Part shown: positions 6,123-13,193 of the stretch, piece by piece | How the letters are laid out: each line of letters begins with the position of its first letter | Position numbering within the stretch: position 1 is the first letter of the stretch | Source of the DNA: CAZFGN01 sp964518695 | GTDB lineage: Bacteria; Patescibacteriota; Minisyncoccia; UBA6257; Colwellbacteraceae | Direction of reading: 5' to 3' | Assembly: GCA_964518695.1 (NCBI GenBank) | Contig: CAZFGN010000011.1 | Span: 1 to 16,622 of the forward strand | DNA length: 16,622 bases | The notes under the pieces: model-generated | The model's input: only the letters and a program-made list of their open reading frames with translations | The model's database searches: none | What the model was told of the DNA's origin: nothing | Made by a program: the position numbers and the translations under genes

Positions 6123-7334
6123 ATGTACAAGGATTTACCGGAAACGCCCGGGGTTTATTTAATGCACGGCGTTAATAACCAGATTCTCTATGTGGGGAAA
6201 GCGGGAAATTTGAGACGGCGGGTCAGCAGCTATTTTTTAAGGCCCCGCCTACGCCAAGGCTACGGCGGGCAGGCCCACGATTCAAGAATTGCCCGATTGG
6301 TAGCTGAAATCAAAAAGATTGATTTTAGAAAAACCGATACTGCCATTGAGGCTCTGATTTTAGAATCGAAGCTGATTAAAGAGTATGAACCGCCGTACAA
6401 CGTCAGAGAGAAAGACGGTAAAAGTTTTCTTTATGTTGAGATTACTAAAGATGTTTTCCCAAGGGTGCTTTTGGCGAGAGGAAAAAACGAGGCGATGGGG
6501 GAGCGGTTCGGGCCGTTTACCTCCGCGTCGAGTTTGAGAGAAGCTTTGAAAATCGTAAGAAAAATTTTCCCTTGGAGCACGCATCCGCCGCTCACTTTGG
6601 GCAAATTTAAGAGAGCATGCTTTGATTATGAAATCGGTCTCTGTCCAGGGACTTGCGTCGGCGCCGTCAGCCGCGCCGATTATCTTAAAAATATTCGTAA
6701 TATCAAGCTGTTATTTCACGGCAAGAAAGGCAAGATTCTTAGAGGGTTAAAGAAAGAAATGAAAAAGTTGAGTGACAATCTTAGTTTTGAAAAGGCGTTA
6801 AAAACGCGCCGGCAAATTTCAGCATTGGAGCATATCCAGGAAGTTGCCCTTATTACGGAGGGGGAGGTTGCGGGAGATGAGAAACAAGAGGTTGGTTACA
6901 GAATAGAAGGTTATGATATTTCAAACATATCAGGTGCTTCAGCCGTGGGGTCTATGGTTGTTTTTGTTGACGGGAGGTCTGCCAAAAACGAATACAGAAA
7001 GTTTAAAATCAGGACGGTGCGGGGGATTAATGATGTAGCGATGATGAAAGAAGTATTGAGAAGGCGTTTTAGGAATTCGTGGGCATTGCCTAATTTGATT
7101 TTAGTTGATGGAGGCAGGCCGCAGGTAAATGTTGCTCGCGCTGTGTTAGCCGAATTGCGTCTAAAGATACCAGTTGCCGGTATTGCCAAAGGTCCGACTA
7201 GGAAGAAAAATGAATTTATAGGAATTGTTTCTCGAGATGTTCAAGCCAAAACTTTAATACAGGTCAGAGACGAAGCTCATAGGTTTGCCATAAGTTATCA
7301 TAGAAAGGTTAGAAGCATTAAATTCAAGAAATAA
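6123..7334 (+). CDS. uvrC: UvrABC excinuclease subunit C (UvrC), minimal form
   Basis: UvrC makes both incisions in nucleotide excision repair. The N-terminal GIY-YIG nuclease is present (GVYLM, LYVGKAGNLRRRVSSYF, catalytic E81 in LESKLIKEYEPPYN). A cysteine-rich linker, the UVR helices (SDNLSFEKALKTRRQISALEHIQ) and the RNase H-like nuclease follow, with acidic and histidine residues D265 (YDIS), D304 (NDVAMM), D329 (LVDGG) and H386 (DEAHRF). At 403 aa it is about 200 shorter than usual: the stretch between UVR and the RNase H core is nearly gone, and the C-terminal helix-hairpin-helix pair is missing, ending soon after YHRKVRS. An 11-residue insertion (RLRQGYGGQA region, 6244-6269) sits in the GIY-YIG domain after SSYF. 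Start: the first ATG giving the family N-terminus MYKDLPETPG; upstream in-frame codons look unrelated. No Shine-Dalgarno. Confidence 0.95.
   Translation: MYKDLPETPGVYLMHGVNNQILYVGKAGNLRRRVSSYFLRPRLRQGYGGQAHDSRIARLVAEIKKIDFRKTDTAIEALILESKLIKEYEPPYNVREKDGKSFLYVEITKDVFPRVLLARGKNEAMGERFGPFTSASSLREALKIVRKIFPWSTHPPLTLGKFKRACFDYEIGLCPGTCVGAVSRADYLKNIRNIKLLFHGKKGKILRGLKKEMKKLSDNLSFEKALKTRRQISALEHIQEVALITEGEVAGDEKQEVGYRIEGYDISNISGASAVGSMVVFVDGRSAKNEYRKFKIRTVRGINDVAMMKEVLRRRFRNSWALPNLILVDGGRPQVNVARAVLAELRLKIPVAGIAKGPTRKKNEFIGIVSRDVQAKTLIQVRDEAHRFAISYHRKVRSIKFKK
6244..6269 (+). repeat. In-frame palindromic element in uvrC (26 bp)
   Basis: The outer arms cccgcc (6244-6249) and ggcggg (6264-6269) pair, with an inner gcc/ggc stem around aa. 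It is read as part of PRLRQGYGGQ, in a frame shifted by one base relative to the related uvrB copy at 741-766, and has no stop in either frame. It matches that copy at 21 of 26 positions with both stems preserved. Confidence 0.85.
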
Positions 7335-7349
7335 ACACAAAAGGTAATT

Positions 7350-7387
7350 TAGTATACTATAACATCGATCGGTGTTATAGTATACTA
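7350..7387. repeat. 38-bp near-perfect palindrome between convergent uvrC and recQ
   Basis: Fifteen-base perfect arms tagtatactataaca (7350-7364) and tgttatagtatacta (7373-7387) enclose tcgatcgg, which can itself pair except for the central at. It lies between the stop codons of convergent uvrC and recQ, so a bidirectional terminator is the simplest reading. However, it is AT-rich with no T-run at its foot, unlike the other terminators here. A DNA-level cruciform or a protein-binding site is the alternative. Confidence 0.7.
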
Positions 7388-7407
7388 GCTCGTTTATCAA
7401 ACTCTTT

Positions 7408-9249
7408 CTAATTTCGGTCGCGGGAGCGACGGGAAGAGAATGGTTTTTCTGATATTTTTGAATTCAAATGGCGTTCTCGGCAATATTTTGCGATGCTCTC
7501 AAGAAATATTTCTCCATAGCGTGCTATCTTTATGTCACCAAAACCGGAGATGTGGCGCATATCGTCAAGGTTTAGTGGTAGATATGTTGTAAGCTCAAGC
7601 AGGGTGGCATCGGAGAAAATAATATAAGCAGGTACGCGCTCTTTTTGGGCCAACTCCATCCGAAGTTTTTTCAACTCAATGAATAAATCTTCTTCATAAA
7701 CTCTTTCTTTTGTTTCAACCTCTTTTATGTTTACGGATTTTGTGAATATCACCTTTTTTTCTCCATTAATGACTTCCGCGCTTTTTCTTGTTAATACGAC
7801 GAGTGGATATTGATCGCCCACCTGTTTTAAATAACCTATGGTGATCAAGTCTTTTATAAAGCGAAACCAGTCTTGTCTGGAAATATTAGCGCCTACACCA
7901 TAAGTTTCGAGGGTTTTATGTCGTGATTTTATCTTCTCCGATTTTGATCCGCGCAAGAAATCTACAATATAGCTCAAGCCAAACCGTTCTTCCAAACGCA
8001 ACACGGCCGAGATTGCCATCTTAGCAATCACCGTTCCGTCAAATGTAACGTAATCCGTAAGGCAGACATCACAACTACCACATATATCCGGAGTGATTTC
8101 GCCGAAATAATTGAGTAGATACTTTCGGCGACATGTTCTAATTTCACAAAAGTCTGCCATCTGGGCGAGCTTCCGCAACATAATCCGTGTTTGTTCAGGA
8201 TTTCCCTCCACCGTCGCGAAACTTTTAAGCTTTATTACGTCTCCGCTGCTATAAAAAAGTAACGCTTCGCTCTTGAGTCCGTCCCTTCCCGCGCGCCCGG
8301 TTTCTTGGTAATAACCCTCAATATTTTTCGGCAAGTCCATATGCACTACAAACCGCACATTTGATTTGTTGATACCCATACCAAAAGCAACGGTCGCGAC
8401 AATAATATTAATCTCGTCTTTCTGAAATAACTCTTGATGTTTGTCCCTCGTTACCTTGTCCAAACCGGCATGGTATGGCCTAGCCGAAAAACCATCTTCA
8501 TTTAGACGCTCGGCCAGTTTATCCGTTGATTGTCTCGATAAAGTATAAATAATACCCGTCTCTCCTTTGCGTTTACTTAAATACTCGATCAATCTTTCAT
8601 AACTATTACGTTTAGGTGTAACAAAGTAGTGGATGTTGGCGCGATTGAAACTGGAAACAAATACTGTGGAATCTTGAAGCGCTAATTTTTGGAGAATATC
8701 TTTTTGAGTCACATGATCAGCTGTGGCCGTGAGAGCAATAATAGGGACATGTGGGAATTCCTCTTTCAAACGGGAAAGTTCACGATATTCCGGTCGAAAG
8801 TCATGTCCCCATTGGGAGATACAATGCGCCTCGTCAATAGCAAATAAAGCAACGCGAATCTCCTTGAGGAAATCCAAGAACGTTCCCTCGTTAGCGAAAA
8901 GTTTTTCGGGAGAAACGTACAAGAGTTTCAACTCGTGACGACGTAACCGTGAGAGAATCAGAGCCTCTTCGGAAAAAGTAAGCGTCGAATTAAGATACGC
9001 GGCTGGTATTCCACTTAGATGCAAAGCATCCACTTGGTCTTTCATCAGCGCGATTAATGGCGATACCACTACTGTTACATCGTCAAATAACAAAGAGGGA
9101 ATCTGATAGCACAGCGACTTCCCGCTGCCCGTAGGCATCAATACGAACGCGTCATGCCCATCAAGCACCGTTTGGATGATTTCTTCCTGCTGGTATCGAA
9201 AAGCGTCGTAACCGAACAGGGTTTTAAGAATATGAAGTGGGGAAGACAT
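7408..9249 (-). CDS. recQ: ATP-dependent DNA helicase RecQ
   Basis: RecQ is a 3'-5' DNA helicase acting in recombination and replication-fork repair. The 613-aa product is full length for the family (E. coli 609). Seen in order: Walker A MPTGSGKS (residues 38-45) with the downstream LCYQIP, the DEAH box IDEAHCISQWGHDFRPEY (138-155), TATAD, the FGMGINKSNVRFVVH and QETGRAGRDG motifs, the RecQ zinc site (CEIRTCRRKYLLNYFGE...CGSCDVC, four cysteines), a winged-helix RQC region, and a C-terminal HRDC domain (about 520-590). A basic serine/arginine tail closes the protein. It is divergent from glmS over 40 bp and convergent with uvrC. No Shine-Dalgarno precedes the ATG, which lies 12 nt after a tactat -10-like box. 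Confidence 0.97.
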   Translation of the reverse strand: MSSPLHILKTLFGYDAFRYQQEEIIQTVLDGHDAFVLMPTGSGKSLCYQIPSLLFDDVTVVVSPLIALMKDQVDALHLSGIPAAYLNSTLTFSEEALILSRLRRHELKLLYVSPEKLFANEGTFLDFLKEIRVALFAIDEAHCISQWGHDFRPEYRELSRLKEEFPHVPIIALTATADHVTQKDILQKLALQDSTVFVSSFNRANIHYFVTPKRNSYERLIEYLSKRKGETGIIYTLSRQSTDKLAERLNEDGFSARPYHAGLDKVTRDKHQELFQKDEINIIVATVAFGMGINKSNVRFVVHMDLPKNIEGYYQETGRAGRDGLKSEALLFYSSGDVIKLKSFATVEGNPEQTRIMLRKLAQMADFCEIRTCRRKYLLNYFGEITPDICGSCDVCLTDYVTFDGTVIAKMAISAVLRLEERFGLSYIVDFLRGSKSEKIKSRHKTLETYGVGANISRQDWFRFIKDLITIGYLKQVGDQYPLVVLTRKSAEVINGEKKVIFTKSVNIKEVETKERVYEEDLFIELKKLRMELAQKERVPAYIIFSDATLLELTTYLPLNLDDMRHISGFGDIKIARYGEIFLESIAKYCRERHLNSKISEKPFSSRRSRDRN

Positions 9250-9277
9250 ATAACAATCAAGATAGTAGCATTTATTG

Positions 9278-9283
9278 TATACT
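9278..9283 (+). promoter_or_regulatory. Candidate -10 box of glmS (leaderless start)
   Basis: TATACT (9278-9283), preceded directly by attg, lies 6 nt before the glmS ATG, so transcription starting at the usual 7 nt downstream would begin at the A of the start codon. No convincing -35 box is visible at 17 bp (aatcaa). The 40-bp gap to recQ leaves no room for a glmS ribozyme. Confidence 0.45.
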
Positions 9284-9289
9284 TCAAAT

Positions 9290-11131
9290 ATGTGTGGGAT
9301 TGTTGGTTATATAGGCAAACAGAGAGCTGTTCCAATTCTCTTAGACGGGCTTAAGAGTTTGGAATACCGCGGCTATGATTCGGCGGGATTAGCTGTTTAT
9401 GATGGACAAAATATCGCGACGAAAAAAGCGGTGGGGAAAGTCAAAGCCTTAGAAGAAAAAATAGGAAGTTTAGCCGAAACGGATTCTAGGGTGGGAATCG
9501 GGCATACCAGATGGGCGACCCACGGCGGTGTGACCGAGGCTAACGCACACCCTCATTCCGATTGTAAGGGGAAAATATGGGTGGTTCATAACGGCATAAT
9601 AGAAAACTATAAAGAGCTGAAAGAGAAATTAATTAGTGCTGGACATATCTTCAAATCCGAGACTGACACCGAAGTTATACCACATCTTGTAGAAAGTTTT
9701 TTAAACGATAAATCCGCCGGTAATTTGGAAGAGGCCGTGAGACAAACTCTTAAACTCTTGAAAGGCACCTATGGACTGGTAGTTTTAAGCGCGGATGAGC
9801 CGGATGTACTTGTGGCGGCCAGGAATTTTAGTCCGCTCTTGATGGGCGTCGGCAATGATGAATATTTAATCGCTTCCGACGCTTCGGCAGTTTTAAAACA
9901 TACTAAGAACGTTATTTATCTGGATGATGGTGAAATGGCCGTGGTAATGAGGGGGGAACATCACATTTACGATTTGAACAGGAATTCCATAGATAAAAAG
10001 ACTCATACTTTGAATTGGGATATCGAATCGGCGAGGAAAGACGGCTACCCTCATTTTATGCTCAAAGAGATTATGGCGGAGTCGGAGGCAGTTAAAAATT
10101 CAATTCGGGGGCGTCTTTTGCCGGATGACGGAAATGTGGTTCTTGGCGGGTTGAAAGATGTGGAAAGGATTTTGCGCGAGGCGGAACGTATCATAATTTC
10201 CGCCTGTGGCAGCGCTTATTTGGCCGGCAGGGTCGGGGAATATATGCTTGAGGAATACGCGGGTGTGCCTACGGAAGTGGACATTGCCTCGGAATTCCGT
10301 TATCGGAAGCCGGTTTTTAGGAAGAACGATGTTCTTTTGGTTATATCACAATCAGGTGAGACCGCGGATACCTTAGCTAGTCTTCGCGAGGCTAAAGAGA
10401 AGAACGTGCCGGCTTTAGGGGTCGTGAATGTTGTGGGTTCGACCGTGAGTCGTTCTACCGACGCCGGCGTTTATCAGCATATCGGGCCGGAAATAGGAGT
10501 CGCGGCTACTAAATCTTTTGTTTCGCAAGTTTCAATTCTCGCGTTGCTTACGGTCTTTATCGGGAGGAAAAGAGAAATGTCCATTACTATGGGAAAGCGA
10601 ATAGTTAGCGAGCTTCAGAAGATTCCTGAATTGATAGGGAAGATTTTACAGAATAAAGAGGCTATTAAAAATCTGGCCGTAAAATACAAAGATTACGAAC
10701 ACTTCTTTTATTTAGGGAGAAAATATAATTTGCCGGTTGCCATTGAGGGGGCCTTGAAGATAAAAGAAATTGCCTATGTGCACGCAGAAGGGTATGGCGC
10801 TGGCGAACTGAAACATGGACCGATAGCGCTTATTGATAAAAACTTTCCGACACTTGCTATCGCGCCGCAGGACTCGGTTTATGAAAAGATGATTTCTAAT
10901 ATTGAAGAAATAAAAGCCCGTGCCGGGCCGGTAATCGCGATTGGAACAGAAGGTGATAAAAACCTTGCGCAGGTTGCCGATGACGTTATCTACATTCCTA
11001 AAACTTTGGAAATGCTCACCCCGCTTCTCGCTGTTGTGCCTTTGCACCTCTTCGCTTATTATGTCGGAGTGGAAAAAGGATATGATGTCGACAGGCCGAG
11101 GAATTTGGCTAAAAGCGTTACCGTGGAATGA
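9290..11131 (+). CDS. glmS: Glutamine--fructose-6-phosphate aminotransferase (isomerizing), GlmS
   Basis: GlmS makes glucosamine-6-phosphate from fructose-6-phosphate and glutamine, the first step to UDP-GlcNAc and cell-wall sugars. The start at 9290 is fixed by MCGIVGY: Cys2 becomes the N-terminal nucleophile after Met removal, so an upstream in-frame TTG (9275) must not be used. The glutaminase domain shows YRGYDSAG, GHTRWATHG (71-79) and HNGIIEN (100-106). Two SIS domains follow (ISACGSAYLAG, ISQSGETADT, ATKSFVSQ; then HAEGYGAGELKHGPIALID) and the family C-terminus DRPRNLAKSVTVE. At 613 aa it is full length. Its last bases overlap the ychF start in ATGA, implying co-transcription. There is no Shine-Dalgarno; the mRNA may be leaderless. 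Confidence 0.98.
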   Translation: MCGIVGYIGKQRAVPILLDGLKSLEYRGYDSAGLAVYDGQNIATKKAVGKVKALEEKIGSLAETDSRVGIGHTRWATHGGVTEANAHPHSDCKGKIWVVHNGIIENYKELKEKLISAGHIFKSETDTEVIPHLVESFLNDKSAGNLEEAVRQTLKLLKGTYGLVVLSADEPDVLVAARNFSPLLMGVGNDEYLIASDASAVLKHTKNVIYLDDGEMAVVMRGEHHIYDLNRNSIDKKTHTLNWDIESARKDGYPHFMLKEIMAESEAVKNSIRGRLLPDDGNVVLGGLKDVERILREAERIIISACGSAYLAGRVGEYMLEEYAGVPTEVDIASEFRYRKPVFRKNDVLLVISQSGETADTLASLREAKEKNVPALGVVNVVGSTVSRSTDAGVYQHIGPEIGVAATKSFVSQVSILALLTVFIGRKREMSITMGKRIVSELQKIPELIGKILQNKEAIKNLAVKYKDYEHFFYLGRKYNLPVAIEGALKIKEIAYVHAEGYGAGELKHGPIALIDKNFPTLAIAPQDSVYEKMISNIEEIKARAGPVIAIGTEGDKNLAQVADDVIYIPKTLEMLTPLLAVVPLHLFAYYVGVEKGYDVDRPRNLAKSVTVE

Positions 11132-12138
11132 AGAAACTATCAATTGGGATTGTCGGTTTGCCTAATGTCGGCAAGTCGACTTTATTTAAGGTTTTGACGA
11201 AACAGGAAGTAAATATCGCCAACTATCCATTCGCCACTATCGACCCCAATGTCGGGGTTGTAACGGTTCCGGATGAACGGTTGGATAAACTCACGGCTAT
11301 GAGCAAGTCCAAGAAGATTATTCCGGCGGTTGTGGAATTTTATGATATCGCCGGTTTGGTTAAGGGCGCCAATAAGGGCGAGGGATTGGGGAATCAGTTT
11401 CTTTCCAATATCAAAGAAGTAAGGGCGATAGTTCAAGTGGTGAGAGTTTTTAAGTCGGGAGAAATTTTACACGTTGAAAATGACGTTAATCCCGTAAGAG
11501 ACATAGAAATAATAAATTCAGAGCTTATTCTGAAGGATTTGGAAGTTGTTCATAATCGTGAACAGAGATTAGAGAAAGAAGCGAAAACGGGCGATAAGCA
11601 AAAAGTTAAAGATTTAGAAACGCTGAAGATTGTTTACGATAGCTTGAACGATGGCATTATGGTTTTAAGGTTGGATAAAGGAATTGTTTCGGAACCCATT
11701 ATAGAAGAGTTGCATCTACTAACGGCTAAGGCGCAGATTTATCTTCTGAACGGTTTGGAAAATGAAGTTGGTGAAGAGCTCAAAAATAAGGTCCAATCCT
11801 TGGGAGCCGACTATATAATAGTTGACTTAAATTCGGCTTCGGAAGCCAACGCTTTAATAAACAAGGCTTACGAGGTTCTGGGTCTTATAAGCTTTTTAAC
11901 GACCGGGGAGGATGAAACACGCGCTTGGACGATTGAGAAAGCGACTAAAGCTCCGCAGGCTGCCGGAGTAATCCATTCCGATTTTGAGAGTAAATTCATA
12001 AGGGCGGAGGTTGTTAATTGGGCAAAATTGCTTGAAGCCGGCTCCTGGATTGCCGCTAAGCAGAAAGGCTGGCTGCGTTTAGAGGGCAAGGATTACGTTC
12101 TAGAAGACGGCGATGTAATTGAGGTAAGGCACGGGTAA
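11128..12138 (+). CDS. ychF: Redox/ribosome-associated ATPase YchF (OBG family)
   Basis: YchF (OLA1-type) is a conserved OBG-family nucleotidase that prefers ATP and associates with ribosomes and translation. G1 is GLPNVGKST (residues 10-18), the switch region contains YPFATIDPN, and G3 is DIAGLVKGANKGEGLGNQFL. The specificity-loop position (normally NxxE, as in NVNE) reads NGLE, fitting the ATP-preferring subgroup. A helical segment and a C-terminal TGS domain (about 255-335, with TRAWTI, APQAAGVIH and EGKDYVLEDGDVIEV) follow. The 336-aa length is about 27 below the usual 363, mostly from loss of the segment before the final helix of the G domain (LNSASEANALINKAYEVLGL). Translation is probably coupled to glmS through the 4-bp overlap. 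Confidence 0.96.
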   Translation: MKKLSIGIVGLPNVGKSTLFKVLTKQEVNIANYPFATIDPNVGVVTVPDERLDKLTAMSKSKKIIPAVVEFYDIAGLVKGANKGEGLGNQFLSNIKEVRAIVQVVRVFKSGEILHVENDVNPVRDIEIINSELILKDLEVVHNREQRLEKEAKTGDKQKVKDLETLKIVYDSLNDGIMVLRLDKGIVSEPIIEELHLLTAKAQIYLLNGLENEVGEELKNKVQSLGADYIIVDLNSASEANALINKAYEVLGLISFLTTGEDETRAWTIEKATKAPQAAGVIHSDFESKFIRAEVVNWAKLLEAGSWIAAKQKGWLRLEGKDYVLEDGDVIEVRHG

Positions 12139-12145
12139 GTTTGTT

Positions 12146-12174
12146 TTGACTTATTATTGTTTTCATTGTATTTT
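12146..12174 (+). promoter_or_regulatory. Sigma70-type promoter of the 140-aa gene
   Basis: TTGACT (12146-12151) and TATTTT (12169-12174) are 17 bp apart, with attg directly before the -10 box. This is the same arrangement as the promoter at 4810-4838. The predicted start near 12181 gives a leader of about 78 nt. Confidence 0.6.
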
Positions 12175-12258
12175 AAAGTACGTTCCGGTGAGACCAAGAC
12201 CAGTTATTTAATAAAAAGGTCGACTTTTCTTACTAATTAATTGTCTAATCAATGATAT

Positions 12259-12681
12259 ATGTCTGTAAAAAAACAGCAGGCGAGAGAAGTTGTTCAAATA
12301 CGTGCTAGAACACAAGGAAAGATTGATATTCTCATTAGAACGCTTTTCCCGGATATAAGACTTATATGGCAGCCGATCGAGATGTTTTACACTGACGGCT
12401 ATGAGGATACATTCACGACGATGGAAAAGCTTGAGAGGGTCGGTTATTTCCTAACGCCCGAGAATAGAAAGTTTAGAGAAAAACGTAGGATTGCAACCGA
12501 AGCTGCCCTCTATATGCTTTATCCTCGAGTGGAAACCTATATTACGGCCAATCCAGGCGGTTGCCGTCTAAGCCGGATAATGGAGGCTATCGGTCCTTGG
12601 TATTCTCTTAAGTTGGCAAAGCTGCGCGAGATAAAAGACGAAGTTATAGCCATGCATTCAGAGGGTTATCCTTTGGACTAG
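12259..12681 (+). CDS. Hypothetical protein, 140 aa, unrecognised
   Basis: I do not recognise the family. The product is soluble, basic and charged, with no membrane segment or signal peptide. The N-terminus (KKQQAREVVQIRARTQGK) is strongly basic. The middle (YTDGYEDTFTTMEKLERVGYFLTPENRKFREKRRIATEAALYMLYPRVETYI) is helix-prone, and the C-terminal part contains NPGGCRLSRIMEAIGPWYSLKLAKLREIKDEV, which could be a helical DNA- or RNA-contacting segment, but no defined motif is present. It has its own promoter (12146-12174) and a strong terminator (12699-12722), which supports a real single-gene unit. No Shine-Dalgarno is present; an ATG with an alternative in-frame origin was not seen. Confidence 0.68.
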   Translation: MSVKKQQAREVVQIRARTQGKIDILIRTLFPDIRLIWQPIEMFYTDGYEDTFTTMEKLERVGYFLTPENRKFREKRRIATEAALYMLYPRVETYITANPGGCRLSRIMEAIGPWYSLKLAKLREIKDEVIAMHSEGYPLD

Positions 12682-12698
12682 TACGTACACAATTTATG

Positions 12699-12730
12699 AA
12701 AGCCGGTATTTTTACCGGCTTTGACTTTTT
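12699..12730 (+). terminator. Rho-independent terminator after the 140-aa gene
   Basis: Ten-base arms aaagccggta and taccggcttt (12699-12722) close around tttt and are followed by gacttttt. The same tail supplies the -35 box TTGACT (12721-12726) of the next promoter. Confidence 0.85.
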
Positions 12731-12749
12731 AAAGATAGAATTGTGATAT
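12721..12749 (+). promoter_or_regulatory. Promoter of the carbinolamine dehydratase gene, overlapping a terminator
   Basis: TTGACT (12721-12726) lies 17 bp before TGATAT (12744-12749), again with attg directly upstream of the -10 box. The predicted start is about 11 nt before the ATG at 12767, leaving no space for a ribosome-binding site. Confidence 0.5.
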
Positions 12750-12766
12750 ATGATTTAGATATATTT

Positions 12767-13090
12767 ATGAATTTGACTCAAAAGAGGTGCGTTCCTTGTG
12801 AAGCTGGAGCTGCCCCTTTTAACGAAGTGGAAATAAAGGAATACATCTCTTCGCTTAAAGAAAAATGGGAAGTGGTGAAAGCCAAAAAAATCAGGCTTAG
12901 CTTCAAGTTTAAAGATTTCAAAGATGCTATGAGATTTGTTAATGCGGTTGCCGTGCTTGCCGAAGGCGAAGGGCATCACCCCGATATTCATATCTTTTAC
13001 AACAAAGTGATCATTGAATTATGGACTCATACCATAGGAGGGTTGTCGGAGAACGATTTCGTTCTGGCTTCAAAAGTTGAGCTGATCTGA
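12767..13090 (+). CDS. 4a-hydroxytetrahydrobiopterin (pterin-4a-carbinolamine) dehydratase family protein
   Basis: PCD proteins dehydrate 4a-hydroxy-pterins and recycle the cofactor of aromatic amino-acid hydroxylases; many bacterial homologues have unknown pterin-independent roles. The 107-aa product is about the family length. The active-site block EGHHPDIHIFYNKVIIELWTH contains the paired histidines and the following Pro-Asp of the family signature, and THxxGGLSENDFxLA closes the fold. The start at 12767 gives MNLTQKRCVPCEAG, a usual N-terminus with CxxC; an upstream in-frame GTG (12743) would overlap the -10 box. No pterin biosynthesis or hydroxylase gene is in the window, so the substrate is open. 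It is transcribed from its own promoter. Confidence 0.93.
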   Translation: MNLTQKRCVPCEAGAAPFNEVEIKEYISSLKEKWEVVKAKKIRLSFKFKDFKDAMRFVNAVAVLAEGEGHHPDIHIFYNKVIIELWTHTIGGLSENDFVLASKVELI

Positions 13091-13115
13091 AACGCGATGA
13101 ACCACTTCTTTGTAT

Positions 13116-13143
13116 TTGGAATCTTTGACCGGTATGTTATAAT
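13116..13143 (+). promoter_or_regulatory. Extended -10 promoter of the binding-protein/kinase operon
   Basis: A perfect TATAAT (13138-13143) with the extended TGt (13135-13137) follows TTGGAA (13116-13121) at 16 bp. The predicted start is near 13150, about 44 nt before the first gene. This is the best -10 box in the window and suggests the downstream genes form one transcription unit. Confidence 0.6.
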
Positions 13144-13193
13144 GAAAGCAATACAAACGTAGTAGTCGCACTAATGAGAAAAATAAAAAAACA

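Noticed and set aside
7417..7430. Small hairpin gtcgc-ggga-gcgac at the 3' end of recQ
   Set aside because: The stem has only five base pairs and no flanking symmetry. It encodes part of the RecQ basic tail and is not similar enough to the other palindromic elements.
9250..9289. glmS ribozyme/riboswitch upstream of glmS
   Set aside because: Only 40 bp separate the divergent recQ and glmS starts, far too short for the ribozyme, and none of its core is visible.
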